A DNA stretch of 64,000 bases from JAACFF01 sp963807975 (GTDB lineage Bacteria; Chloroflexota; Anaerolineae; Promineifilales; Promineifilaceae), in the NCBI GenBank assembly GCA_963807975.1, contig CAWEDV010000005.1:314279-378278 (forward strand), read 5' to 3'. Shown here one piece after another: positions 1 through 8,375 of this stretch. The notes under the pieces were generated by a model that had not been told where the DNA came from, ran no database searches, and saw only the letters and a list, made by a program, of their open reading frames with translations. The translations under genes and the position numbers were made by a program. How positions within the stretch are numbered: the stretch's first letter is position 1; each line of letters starts with the position of its first letter.

Positions 1-970
1 TAGACGCAAATTCATTCATACCGCTGACGACCGCTACTACAGCATCGGTGCCGATGCGAAATTCGGCAAGTTCCCGTTTGTTTGCCTTACACGTTTCGAA
101 CTCGAGCGTATCGACTGTACGACTGGCATTGACAATGTCAAAATCTTCATCGTCATCGTCGGCACAAAAGTCATCGAACCCACCTCCCGTACCCGTACTC
201 TCAATTGAAATCTCACCGTCATACCCGTCCGCACGAAAACGATCTGCCATTGCCATACTGATCGGGTATACAGTCGAACTGCCAGCAATATTGATGGTTC
301 CCGAATAATCGCCTGGGTCAATCTCGGCTAAGTTGTCAATCCCCAGAGCAGCACGAATAGTTTGTTCCTGAACAGCCAGAGCTTCCGGATTAGCAGGAAA
401 ATAGCCAACTTCGGCGATCACGTCATCAAGATGCTCCAGATAGTAGCCCAAAAACGCTGCCACCTCAGACTTCTCATCCATAATAGTTTTTGAACTGTAC
501 ACAAACAACGGACGCACCGCTGGATAGCTGTCATTCTGAATGTTTTCCAGGGTAGGTGCAATGCCATCAATAGCTAGCGCATTCAAATTGTCTCGATTTG
601 CATTATAAAAGGCATATCCAAAGAAACCCGCCCCATGCGCATCGGCAGCAATACCTTCAGCCAACGCCTGATCATCTTCACTTGAATCGATCACATTAGC
701 AGCATTCGTCAACCTTTCTTTATTGTAACTGGTAACCAATGTCTCTTCTGGAACTTCAACCTGCTCTGCAACCAGACCAAATGACTGGTTGATGATTGTC
801 AACAGCAGCACCATTAGTATGATAATCGCCGTTACTGTAGCCGCCAAGAAAAGCCATCGCCAAATGCTTCCCTTCCGCCTGCGTCCGCTTATTTGTACCC
901 GCATGGCATCATCGTGCGGGTAAAGACTATCTTCTTCTACTTGCCTGCGAATATATTCACTGTCGATCAT
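1..970 (-). CDS. PstA-position protein with PstS-like domain, partial at left edge
   Basis: An uninterrupted minus-strand frame runs from an ATG at 970-968 to the left edge (323 codons, no stop). The ATG overlaps the pstC stop in an ATGA junction, so translation is probably coupled. Residues 1-36 are cytoplasmic and 37-61 form one strong membrane helix. Residues about 97-209 resemble the C-terminal half of a PstS-type phosphate-binding protein (GFFGYAF, RPLFVYSS, VGYFPANPEAL). Residues about 226 onward resemble the N-terminal half of one (AGSSTVYPIS, TGTGGGF, VNASR, FRIGTDA). Both match the neighbouring PstS motif by motif. The position after pstC predicts the second permease subunit PstA, so I infer a permease with binding-protein sequence in the extracytoplasmic loop after helix 1. 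The rest lies outside the window, so a separate membrane-anchored binding protein remains possible. Confidence 0.72.
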   Translation of the reverse strand, partial: MIDSEYIRRQVEEDSLYPHDDAMRVQISGRRRKGSIWRWLFLAATVTAIIILMVLLLTIINQSFGLVAEQVEVPEETLVTSYNKERLTNAANVIDSSEDDQALAEGIAADAHGAGFFGYAFYNANRDNLNALAIDGIAPTLENIQNDSYPAVRPLFVYSSKTIMDEKSEVAAFLGYYLEHLDDVIAEVGYFPANPEALAVQEQTIRAALGIDNLAEIDPGDYSGTINIAGSSTVYPISMAMADRFRADGYDGEISIESTGTGGGFDDFCADDDDEDFDIVNASRTVDTLEFETCKANKRELAEFRIGTDAVVAVVSGMNEFAS

Positions 971-1914
971 TCGTAGGCTTCCCGAAATCTGCGTACGATT
1001 CGTTGGCTGAAGATATTCAGCAGCATGGTCAAAGAAAAGACCACGAGCCCAATGGCAAAAATACTCTGGTAGTCCACCGAATCGTAGCTCAAATCACCAC
1101 CGCTGATGCGCACCATATAGCCAGTCATTGCTTCAGCTGCTTCGAACGGATTTGGCGTGAGATTTGGACCAGCACCAGCAGCAATAGCCACGATCATCGT
1201 CTCGCCGACAGCGCGAGATACCGATACAACAAATGCTGCGGTGATCCCTGAGAGCGCCGCCGGTATTACAACACGCAAAGTAGTTTCCAGCTTAGTAGCC
1301 CCCAACCCTAAGGCAGCTTCCCTGAGCGCTCGCGGTACCGCATGTAGTGCATCTTCGCTAAGTGATGCCACTAGAGGGACGATCAAGATGCCGACCACGA
1401 TCCCGGCTGAGGCAACGTTGTAAATTTGAACGGTGTCCCTTCCAAATACACCCCTTAGGAAGGGTGTCATGAACGTCAAGGCAAAGTACCCATAAACAAC
1501 GGTTGGGATGCCCGCCAACACCTCGAGAATCGGCTTTATCGTGTTCCGCGCCCGCACTGAAGCGTATTCACTAAGGTACGCAGCAGTGGCCAACCCCAAC
1601 GGCAATGCGACAAACATGGCAATCGTACTGATCATCAATGTGGCCGAGAGAAGCGGTAGAACACCAAAACGCCCTATTTGAGGCTGCCAAACGGTGTCCG
1701 TAAAGAAGTCAACCAGGGTCACTTCAGGAAGTGCAAAAAATTGCAGCGCATCGCAAAGTAAGACAAAAACGATGCCAATCGTAACGCCAATAGATATCAC
1801 TCCAGCCAGCAGCAGTAGGCCTTCAATTATCGTCTCGCCAATGCGCGGATGTTTGGACAGCTTCTCCCCAATTTCTTTCTGCGATTCCAATACTGACAGC
1901 GTTGATTCTGCCAT
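967..1914 (-). CDS. pstC: phosphate ABC transporter permease PstC
   Basis: This is an inner-membrane subunit of the high-affinity phosphate importer. The 315-residue length is normal for the family. About six membrane helices are visible (near 33-54, 84-115, 127-150, 167-190, 222-243 and 283-303). The cytoplasmic EAA loop that docks on the ATPase is at about 198-220 (REAALGLGA). The ATG at 1914 has a good GAGGAGG ribosome site about 13 bases upstream. It lies 88 bases after pstS and overlaps the next gene by four bases, forming pstS-pstC-(pstA-like). The ATPase PstB is not in the window and would be expected beyond the left edge. Confidence 0.93.
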   Translation of the reverse strand: MAESTLSVLESQKEIGEKLSKHPRIGETIIEGLLLLAGVISIGVTIGIVFVLLCDALQFFALPEVTLVDFFTDTVWQPQIGRFGVLPLLSATLMISTIAMFVALPLGLATAAYLSEYASVRARNTIKPILEVLAGIPTVVYGYFALTFMTPFLRGVFGRDTVQIYNVASAGIVVGILIVPLVASLSEDALHAVPRALREAALGLGATKLETTLRVVIPAALSGITAAFVVSVSRAVGETMIVAIAAGAGPNLTPNPFEAAEAMTGYMVRISGGDLSYDSVDYQSIFAIGLVVFSLTMLLNIFSQRIVRRFREAYE

Positions 1915-2002
1915 AGGATATTTGCCTCCTCTTCTACCACAACATCCATTGTCCTGCGCCTATTAAAGTGTGCAGGGCAAATGAATGGGGCAAACCACGC
2001 GT

Positions 2003-3094
2003 CTATTGTCCCATGGCCTCAAGCCACTTAGCACGAGCTCCATTTAGCGCTTCAGCACTCGCCGGGAAGTAACCGACATCAATAACCTCGTCATTGACAT
2101 ACGTCAAGAAGAAGTTGATGTAATCAGCTACCTGTGGCTTCTCCTGCATCACACTGCCATCGCTGTAGATGAACAGCGGGCGAGCCAGCGGATACTCGTT
2201 GGCATCAACCGTTTCAGCCGTCGCCTCCACACCTTCAATCGCGATTGGCTTAATGATGTCTATGTTTTCTGCTGCATAGGCGTAACCGAAATAGCCGATT
2301 GCATAGGAACTGCCCGCTACACCCTGCACCAATACATTGTCATCTTCACTTTGCTGTACGTTTGACGCTTCCAACTGTGGCGCAGGATCCTCGTCAAATA
2401 CCTCTTCCGTGAAGTAGTCAAAGGTCCCACTATCTGTCCCAGGAATGAAGCGCTGGATCGGCTCTGCCGGCCAATCCGACCGCACATCAGCCCAAGTCTC
2501 GGCCAATCCGAAGATCTCGCCCAGCTCTTCGACGCTTGCATCCTCAATGAAGTCATTCTCAGTACTCACAACCACCGCCAACGCATCCGTTCCAACACGG
2601 AATTCAATCGGTACACGGCCGATTGCCGAACAAGACTCTACTTCTGAATCCTTGATGGGCCGGCTGGCATTTGATACATCCGTCTCACCTGCCACACAGA
2701 ACCTCTCAAAACCCGCACCGCTGCCAATGCTGTCGATGCTGATATCACCACCGAAGCCTTCGCTCTGGTACCGTTCCGCCATCCGCTCAGCCAGAGGGAA
2801 TACCGTCGAGCTTCCTGCAGAGACGACATTGCCGCTTGCCCCTAACGGATCTGGCATCGGGATCACGCCCATCTCACCTTGAGCAGGCTTATCCTCATCC
2901 ACTTCTTCCTCAGCTTCAGCAGGTGCTTCTTCTTGGGCTTGTTCTACTTCTTCTTCAGAGCCTGATGAATCAAGCTGAGCCATACCTTCAATTGCGGGTG
3001 CTTCATCTGGTGCATCAGCGCTCTCTCCACCACCGCCACAGGCGGCAATCAAGACCGCAAGCAGAATAAATATTGCTGCTAATATGTATCGCAT
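2003..3094 (-). CDS. pstS: phosphate-binding lipoprotein PstS
   Basis: Extracytoplasmic phosphate receptor of the Pst importer, 363 residues. Residues 1-19 form a lipoprotein signal with lipobox LIAAC (Cys19). Residues 20-88 are a very acidic Glu/Ala-rich linker, which probably holds the domain away from the membrane. The binding domain starts near residue 89 with the phosphate-loop motif AGSSTVFP (93-100), followed by SGAGFERFC, SNASRPI, PGTDSGT and a C-terminal GYFPASAEAL. The ATG has a GGAGGAG ribosome site. A four-repeat PHO box and a promoter lie upstream, so it should be induced by phosphate starvation through the adjacent PhoR/PhoB pair. Confidence 0.94.
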   Translation of the reverse strand: MRYILAAIFILLAVLIAACGGGGESADAPDEAPAIEGMAQLDSSGSEEEVEQAQEEAPAEAEEEVDEDKPAQGEMGVIPMPDPLGASGNVVSAGSSTVFPLAERMAERYQSEGFGGDISIDSIGSGAGFERFCVAGETDVSNASRPIKDSEVESCSAIGRVPIEFRVGTDALAVVVSTENDFIEDASVEELGEIFGLAETWADVRSDWPAEPIQRFIPGTDSGTFDYFTEEVFDEDPAPQLEASNVQQSEDDNVLVQGVAGSSYAIGYFGYAYAAENIDIIKPIAIEGVEATAETVDANEYPLARPLFIYSDGSVMQEKPQVADYINFFLTYVNDEVIDVGYFPASAEALNGARAKWLEAMGQ

Positions 3095-3168
3095 GTTTCT
3101 CCTCCACTAAGGGGATTTTTGGTCGTACAGCACAACATGCTGCCGTTACGGGAGGATATCACGTCGCG

Positions 3169-3229
3169 ATTATGGGGTCATCACGTTTCAGTTAACATCT
3201 GGCTAAGGGTTGGTTAAGGCTTTGTTAAC
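3169..3229 (-). promoter_or_regulatory. PHO box (four 11-bp direct repeats) and pstS promoter
   Basis: On the plus strand the hexamers GTTAAC, GCTAAG, GTTAAG and GTTAAC begin at 3191, 3202, 3213 and 3224, exactly 11 bases apart. Read toward pstS on the minus strand, the last repeat (3196-3191) sits at the -35 position, 16 bases from a -10 like CATAAT (3174-3169). Tandem TTAAC-like repeats of 11-bp period are the known binding pattern of PhoP/PhoB-type regulators. The array sits just past the phoR stop, so pstSC can be induced independently of readthrough from phoBR. The repeats are seen directly; binding by the local regulator is inferred. Confidence 0.75.
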
Positions 3230-3232
3230 GGG

Positions 3233-4636
3233 CTATAGGCTGACAGGTAAGGTAAAAAAGAAAGTGCTCCCCTTGCCCTCTTTACTCTTGACCCAGATAC
3301 GCCCACCGTGTGCTTCCACAAGATGGCGCGCAATTGCTAGACCAAGTCCTGTTCCGCTTCCTCCCCGCGTCCTGGCCCGATCGGATTTGAAAAATCTCTC
3401 AAATATTCTTGGCAAGTCTTCTGTCGCAATGCCCATCCCATTATCTCTAACTGATATAATGACTTCCCCCGGCATCTCCGTCCTATCTGTCATTTGTGCA
3501 GTGATCAAGATCTTACCGTTTTCTGGCGTAAATTTAATGGCATTGTGGACAAGATTAACCACGACCCGCTGTAATCGCTCAGAATCAGCTGATACAATGG
3601 GTATGCCATCCCCGATCTGCATCTGAATCTCAATTTCCGCTCTTTTAGCTTGCGGAAGCAATCTGTCCAGTACATCATCTATCAATTCGCTCACATCGGT
3701 CGGTTCAAGCCGGAGCGGCACTTCGCCTGATTCAATCCGTGACAACTCCAATAACTCTTCAACCATTTGGGTGAGAGTATCTAGCTCCCGCTCAGCCCTA
3801 TCCAGGAACCTGTGGGCATCGACTGGTTCCTCCAAGGCACCATCCTGCAAAGTCTCCACTACAGCCCACAGATTGGTCAGCGGCGTCCTCAATTCGTGTG
3901 AAATATTGCTGATGAAATCGCGGCGAACAGTTTGAAGGAATCGAACCTGCGTAAGATCCTGCAATATAACCAGGTATCCAAGCCTATCTCTTTCCAGAAA
4001 AGGCGTCACAAATGCGCGCAAAAATTGGGATCGGCCGATTTCAACCGCGCCCACTGCTTCCCGTTTCTCATCCCTGCAAATCTGCCACAAATCGATCAAT
4101 TGATGATGACGTGCCACCTCCGCAAAGCTTCGCCTTAATGCTCTTTCTTCGCTTGTATTTAGCATTGCCGTAGCCGCATCATTGATCAGCAGGATTCTGC
4201 CCATTTCATCAGCAATCAGAACGCCATCGGCCGTATTATCCAAAACAATATCGAGTTGCCGGTTTCCCTCAGTGAGCTCCTGTATTTGATCGTGCTGATA
4301 GTCAACCATTTTATTGATCACACGCGTCAATTCTCCTATCTCATCCCCAGTTCGAGGTATTATGCGACTATGGTTTTCTCCGGCTAATATCTGTTGCGAC
4401 ATCCTCTCAATTTTCCGAACCGACATTTCCCGATTTCTAGCATGGTTGAAGGCAAGTCCACAAATTATGATGATCTCCAAAGTCGCTGCGCCGATAATGC
4501 CCGTAGAAAGACATGATCCATTGTTGGTACAGGCTGAACTCTTCAGAAACAGGGCCAGCCCAAGCAACACTAATACGATCGTCGCCACATAGACAACAAT
4601 TTGACGTTGGCTGTTGCGGTGTATCATTTTAGACAT
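3233..4636 (-). CDS. phoR: phosphate-sensing histidine kinase PhoR
   Basis: Membrane sensor kinase of 467 residues. Two N-terminal helices (about 13-31 and 46-64) flank a short loop with Cys36 and Cys42, which is too small to be a ligand domain. A HAMP segment follows (about 65-118), then PAS (about 125-235), HisKA with phospho-acceptor His247 in SHELRTPL, and a HATPase domain with N box (NLVHNAIKF), G1 (DNGMGI) and G2 (GTGLGLAIA). The small loop fits PhoR kinases that sense phosphate through the Pst complex. It follows phoB by 43 bases on the same strand, and pstS lies downstream. Confidence 0.9.
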   Translation of the reverse strand: MSKMIHRNSQRQIVVYVATIVLVLLGLALFLKSSACTNNGSCLSTGIIGAATLEIIIICGLAFNHARNREMSVRKIERMSQQILAGENHSRIIPRTGDEIGELTRVINKMVDYQHDQIQELTEGNRQLDIVLDNTADGVLIADEMGRILLINDAATAMLNTSEERALRRSFAEVARHHQLIDLWQICRDEKREAVGAVEIGRSQFLRAFVTPFLERDRLGYLVILQDLTQVRFLQTVRRDFISNISHELRTPLTNLWAVVETLQDGALEEPVDAHRFLDRAERELDTLTQMVEELLELSRIESGEVPLRLEPTDVSELIDDVLDRLLPQAKRAEIEIQMQIGDGIPIVSADSERLQRVVVNLVHNAIKFTPENGKILITAQMTDRTEMPGEVIISVRDNGMGIATEDLPRIFERFFKSDRARTRGGSGTGLGLAIARHLVEAHGGRIWVKSKEGKGSTFFFTLPVSL

Positions 4637-4679
4637 CTTCCCTAGATTTACTTTGCCTGTGGAGCATTGCCCTCGGCGT

Positions 4680-5402
4680 TTATCCCTCGAATCTATACCC
4701 TACACCCCGAACAGTAACGATTCTCGTCGCGTTGCGAGAGTCCGGCTCTATCTTCTCCCTCAGCCAGCGCACGTGCACGTCAACCGTGCGGCTGTTGCCA
4801 TCATAGGTCCACCCCCAAACCCTCTCCAAGATTAGCGATCGAGATAGTGCAAAACCCTTATTTCGTGCCAGAAAAACTAGAAGTTCAAACTCTTTTGGCT
4901 TTAGCCGGATCGGGCTGCCATCCAAGCTAACCTCGCGCCGGTTTTCGTCAATTGTCAAATTATCAAAAGTCAGATTCGATACACTTTTCAATTTCTGTGC
5001 TGACTCCCCGCTACTTTCAGCATGCAAATCTTCACGGATTAACTCCACACGTCGTAAATGCGCCTTTACGCGCGCCAGCAGTTCGCGCATACTGAATGGT
5101 TTGGTGATATAGTCATCAGCGCCCATCTCTAATCCAACAATTTTGTCAATCTCATCCCCGCGAGCCGTAAGCATGAGCACGGGGACGCTCATTTCTTTGC
5201 GCAAAATCCGGCAAACCTCAAAACCATCTATGATGGGCAGCATGACATCCAGGACGATGAGATCTGGCTTCTCTTTCCGCGCTAGATGTAGACCCGTGCG
5301 GCCATCTTCCGCGGTCAATACATCGTATTCTTGCCGGGCCAAATTGTATTTGAGCATCTCTAGCAGAGTCTTGTCATCCTCTACCACCAGTATCTTGGTC
5401 AC
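4680..5402 (-). CDS. phoB: PhoB/PhoP-family response regulator
   Basis: OmpR-class two-component regulator of 240 residues, partner of the downstream PhoR. The receiver domain has the acidic pair EDD near residue 8, phospho-acceptor Asp52 in LDVMLP, a conserved T in MLTARG and the Lys of TKPF. The winged-helix DNA-binding domain covers about 145-238 (RLKPKEFELL, RTVDVHVRWLR, TVRGVGYRF). I chose the GTG at 5402 because AAGGAGAG lies 5 to 12 bases upstream; an in-frame ATG at 5450 lacks such a site and would add a non-homologous leader. It should bind the PHO box before pstS. The fatty-acyl ligase gene is divergent. Confidence 0.92.
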   Translation of the reverse strand: MTKILVVEDDKTLLEMLKYNLARQEYDVLTAEDGRTGLHLARKEKPDLIVLDVMLPIIDGFEVCRILRKEMSVPVLMLTARGDEIDKIVGLEMGADDYITKPFSMRELLARVKAHLRRVELIREDLHAESSGESAQKLKSVSNLTFDNLTIDENRREVSLDGSPIRLKPKEFELLVFLARNKGFALSRSLILERVWGWTYDGNSRTVDVHVRWLREKIEPDSRNATRIVTVRGVGYRFEG

Positions 5403-5533
5403 AATCTCTCCTTGATCCAAATAGTTCCCTACCAACTTAGAGGATAGCATAGAAGATCCACAGCGAACACTCCCCGTAACAATAAACCTTATACAACTCT
5501 TCTATTACCATCAATCGTTATTGTTAACTATAC

Positions 5534-5562
5534 CTGACAGAACCCTCCTTTAGTGCTATAAT
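5534..5562 (+). promoter_or_regulatory. sigma-70-type promoter for the acyl-CoA ligase
   Basis: CTGACA at 5534-5539 and a perfect TATAAT at 5557-5562 are separated by 17 bases. The coding start is about 55 bases downstream. A lone GTTAAC at 5523-5528 just upstream is not repeated, so I do not call a second PHO box. Confidence 0.75.
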
Positions 5563-5622
5563 ATTTTGGATGCGAAGTTTCCGTTCTTTTAGCCGCCAGT
5601 TAGTCAATCAGAAAGGAGAATA

Positions 5623-7176
5623 ATGATGCTCAATTTAGCAGTATTACTAGAGGATAGCGCTCGAGAGGTACCAGGCAGAGATGCCATCATATTCAATGAG
5701 ACAAAGCTGACCTATGCTCAAGTCAATGGTGCTGCAAATCAGATTGCCAATGGGCTTGCCAAACTTGGCATTGGCCTAGGAGATAAAGTGGCTTTGTCGT
5801 GTCCCAATTTGCCCTATTTCCCTCTCGTCTACTACGGCATCCTCAAGGCAGGAGCCACCGTTGTTCCCCTTAATGTGCTTCTAAAAGGACGAGAAATTGC
5901 CTACCATTTGGCAGACTCTGATGCCAAAGTATTTTTCTGTTTCCAGGGCACACCAGAACTACCTATGGGTCAGTTTGGCTATGAAGGTTTTCAAGAAGCT
6001 GGTTCCTGTAATCACTTTTTCATGATTACCGCCGACCCCACCGCTCCTTCACCCATAGAGGGCACAGAAACGCTTGGCATGCTCATGGGCACCCAATCCC
6101 CCGTTTTTGATACTGCCCTGACCAAACCGGATGATACGGCCGTCATCCTTTATACCAGTGGCACCACAGGCCAACCCAAAGGCGCCGAACTATCACATTC
6201 CAACATGGTGATGAACGCCCTTTTATGCGACAACATGTATCCCGCAGCTGATCATGACGTGACCCTAATCACATTACCGCTCTTTCATTCATTTGGCCAG
6301 ACCGTTCAAATGAATTCTGGTTTCTATAGGCGCATGACGTTGACCCTCCTCCCCCGTTTCGATCCGGGGGTAGCCTTTGCCATTATGGAACGGGACAATG
6401 TGACCATATTCGCCGGTGTCCCAACAATGTATTGGGCTCTGCTTAAATATCCCGGCGCCGAAGAATTCGACCTGGAGAAAATTGCCAACAATCTCAGGTT
6501 GGCGGCCTCTGGTGGTTCGGCAATGCCCGTGGAGGTGATGAGAGAGTTTACCGAAAAATACGCGGTGAAGATTCTCGAAGGGTATGGCCTTTCTGAAACC
6601 AGTCCTGTCGCTAGTTTTAACCTATATGACCGCCCCGCAGTACCTGGTTCCGTAGGAATGCCCGTTTGGGGAGTTTCCATACGCATCGTTGATTCAACAG
6701 GAAATGAAGTACCTCAGGGCGAAATGGGAGAGATAGTCATCAAAGGGCATTGTGTAATGAAAGGCTACTACAAACGTCCCGATGCCACAGCACAGGCACT
6801 GCGCGGTGGATGGCTCTACACCGGGGACATCGGCAACTTTGATGAAGAAGGCCACTTGTATGTAACAGACCGCGTCAAGGACATGATCATTCGTGGTGGA
6901 TTCAATGTCTACCCACGGGAGATTGAGGAAGTGATGATGGCCCACCCTGACGTAAGTTTAGCAGCAGTAATTGGTGTCCCCGATGATAGTCATGGAGAAG
7001 AAATTAAAGCCTTCGTAATTCTAAATGCCGAGGCCGAAATTTCTACAGACGAAATAGTAGCCTGGTGCAAAGAAAACATGGCTGCCTACAAATATCCGCG
7101 CATGGTCGAAATCCGCGAAACCTTGCCCATGACCGCAACGGGAAAAATCCTGAAACGAGAACTGCGCCCCAGCTAG
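5623..7176 (+). CDS. long-chain fatty-acid--CoA ligase (AMP-forming)
   Basis: Activates a carboxylic acid, probably a fatty acid, to its CoA thioester through an acyl-adenylate. The 517 residues have the full ANL-superfamily signature: ATP loop YTSGTTGQPKG at about 178, YGLSETSP near 319, YTGDIG near 398, a hinge around DRVKDMI, and the catalytic C-terminal Lys in TGKILKREL near 507. A ribosome site AGAAAGGAG precedes ATGATG; the first ATG is used here and 5626 is equally possible. It is monocistronic, with its own promoter and a terminator. The motifs do not settle chain length; medium or aryl acids are possible. Confidence 0.87.
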   Translation: MMLNLAVLLEDSAREVPGRDAIIFNETKLTYAQVNGAANQIANGLAKLGIGLGDKVALSCPNLPYFPLVYYGILKAGATVVPLNVLLKGREIAYHLADSDAKVFFCFQGTPELPMGQFGYEGFQEAGSCNHFFMITADPTAPSPIEGTETLGMLMGTQSPVFDTALTKPDDTAVILYTSGTTGQPKGAELSHSNMVMNALLCDNMYPAADHDVTLITLPLFHSFGQTVQMNSGFYRRMTLTLLPRFDPGVAFAIMERDNVTIFAGVPTMYWALLKYPGAEEFDLEKIANNLRLAASGGSAMPVEVMREFTEKYAVKILEGYGLSETSPVASFNLYDRPAVPGSVGMPVWGVSIRIVDSTGNEVPQGEMGEIVIKGHCVMKGYYKRPDATAQALRGGWLYTGDIGNFDEEGHLYVTDRVKDMIIRGGFNVYPREIEEVMMAHPDVSLAAVIGVPDDSHGEEIKAFVILNAEAEISTDEIVAWCKENMAAYKYPRMVEIRETLPMTATGKILKRELRPS

Positions 7177-7218
7177 ATAACAATTTTCAAGACCCGACTG
7201 GGTCAAAATATCAAGATC

Positions 7219-7257
7219 AAAAAGAGGACGCTCCTTTAAAGGAACGGCCTCTTTTTT
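7219..7257 (+). terminator. intrinsic terminator after the acyl-CoA ligase
   Basis: The outer stem AAAAGAGG (7219-7227) pairs with CCTCTTTTTT (7248-7257), enclosing an inner CTCCTTT/AAAGGAA hairpin, and a T run closes the 3' side. The mirrored A run means it can also terminate the convergent hydrolase transcript arriving on the minus strand. Confidence 0.75.
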
Positions 7258-7271
7258 CAACAGCTAGCACC

Positions 7272-8231
7272 TTAGGTTGACAAAAAATATTGCTTAAAGA
7301 ATTCGCTCGCCACTCGTGGGTTATCCACCAGGTATTGATAGCCATCAAATCGATGAGTGGAGTTTACAAACAGCAGCTCCTGGGCATGTGGCGTCATGTC
7401 CGCCATATTTGACACATCCTCACTGCTGCCCCAGGCATCACCAGTCCCCTGTATGAACAGCACCGGCGTGTCCCCCGCACCTGCCGCCGCAAACGCGGGT
7501 ACAATACCTTCCATTCTCGGTCCGCCGAAAAATCGATAGATTAATTCTGCCATACTGCGCACAATCGATCCCATGAATCCCATGAAATCCGTCGCTAGGC
7601 GATACGAGAAGAGTGATGGAGTCATGGGCTGCACAGCCACCAGTGCGTGAATCAAATCAGTCTGAGGCAGAGCAAAAAGGCCAGCATTGGCACCAATAGA
7701 GAACCCAATCACTCCGATCTTGCCCTTATTGACGTTATCTCTGTTTTCCAAGTATGCCAGGGCCCCTAAAAGATCCTTGGCCTCGCCTTGGCCAAAAGTG
7801 ACCGGTCGAGATGCCGCACTTTTCCCGTGGTTTCGTAAATCAAAAGTAAGCACGTGAAAACCATTGCCGTGCAGCGCTTGAATGAGACTCAACAAATCAA
7901 CATTGGTGCTGCCGGTCACATTGGCAAACATATCCTCAGCTTGATAACCGAGCCTGTTCCACCGCCAGCCATGTACCAAAACGATCGTTTCACCATCAGA
8001 TTCTTCACCTGCTGAGGCCGGTATAAACCATCCCGATAATCGGACGCCATCCTGTGCTGGAAACTCCACTTCTTCATACTTCAAACCAACATCGGCTGGT
8101 GTCTCCCATATTTTCTGACGGATTGGAGCGATCATCGTTCTCGCCAGGTAAGCGGCTGCCACAACCATGGCCCCCAACAAGAATCCAGCTATTCCAAAGA
8201 ATAATCGTAATGCCCGTCGAAATGTCACCAT
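7272..8231 (-). CDS. membrane-anchored alpha/beta hydrolase
   Basis: A serine hydrolase of 319 residues with an N-terminal membrane anchor (about 7-29), so the catalytic domain probably faces outward. The oxyanion region is HGWRWN (87-92). The nucleophile elbow GFSIG places Ser178; Asp265 (GTGDAW) and His293 (STHRFDG) complete a triad. This resembles the BAAT/FrsA-like and dienelactone-hydrolase-like group often annotated only as alpha/beta hydrolase. The ATG has an AAGGAGAG ribosome site. It is convergent with the acyl-CoA ligase. The substrate is unknown; an ester or lipid is a guess. Confidence 0.8.
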   Translation of the reverse strand: MVTFRRALRLFFGIAGFLLGAMVVAAAYLARTMIAPIRQKIWETPADVGLKYEEVEFPAQDGVRLSGWFIPASAGEESDGETIVLVHGWRWNRLGYQAEDMFANVTGSTNVDLLSLIQALHGNGFHVLTFDLRNHGKSAASRPVTFGQGEAKDLLGALAYLENRDNVNKGKIGVIGFSIGANAGLFALPQTDLIHALVAVQPMTPSLFSYRLATDFMGFMGSIVRSMAELIYRFFGGPRMEGIVPAFAAAGAGDTPVLFIQGTGDAWGSSEDVSNMADMTPHAQELLFVNSTHRFDGYQYLVDNPRVASEFFKQYFLST

Positions 8232-8375
8232 GATCCTCTCTCCTTGCCCAGTTCACTAGCATTATACCTTAGAGGGATGATTGTTTGCAGTTCGATTTTC
8301 AATGACTTGATTCCGCTCACCCTTTCCCAGCAATATCGATAAGTACCATGCTGAAGGGTCAATACCACAATGCCA

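Noticed and set aside
37..321. Short frames on both strands at the left edge (37-321 minus, 48-308 plus)
   Set aside because: They are out of frame with the uninterrupted, PstS-like minus-strand frame that covers 1-970.
5523..5528. Single GTTAAC between phoB and the acyl-CoA ligase as a PHO box
   Set aside because: There are no further repeats at 11-base spacing.
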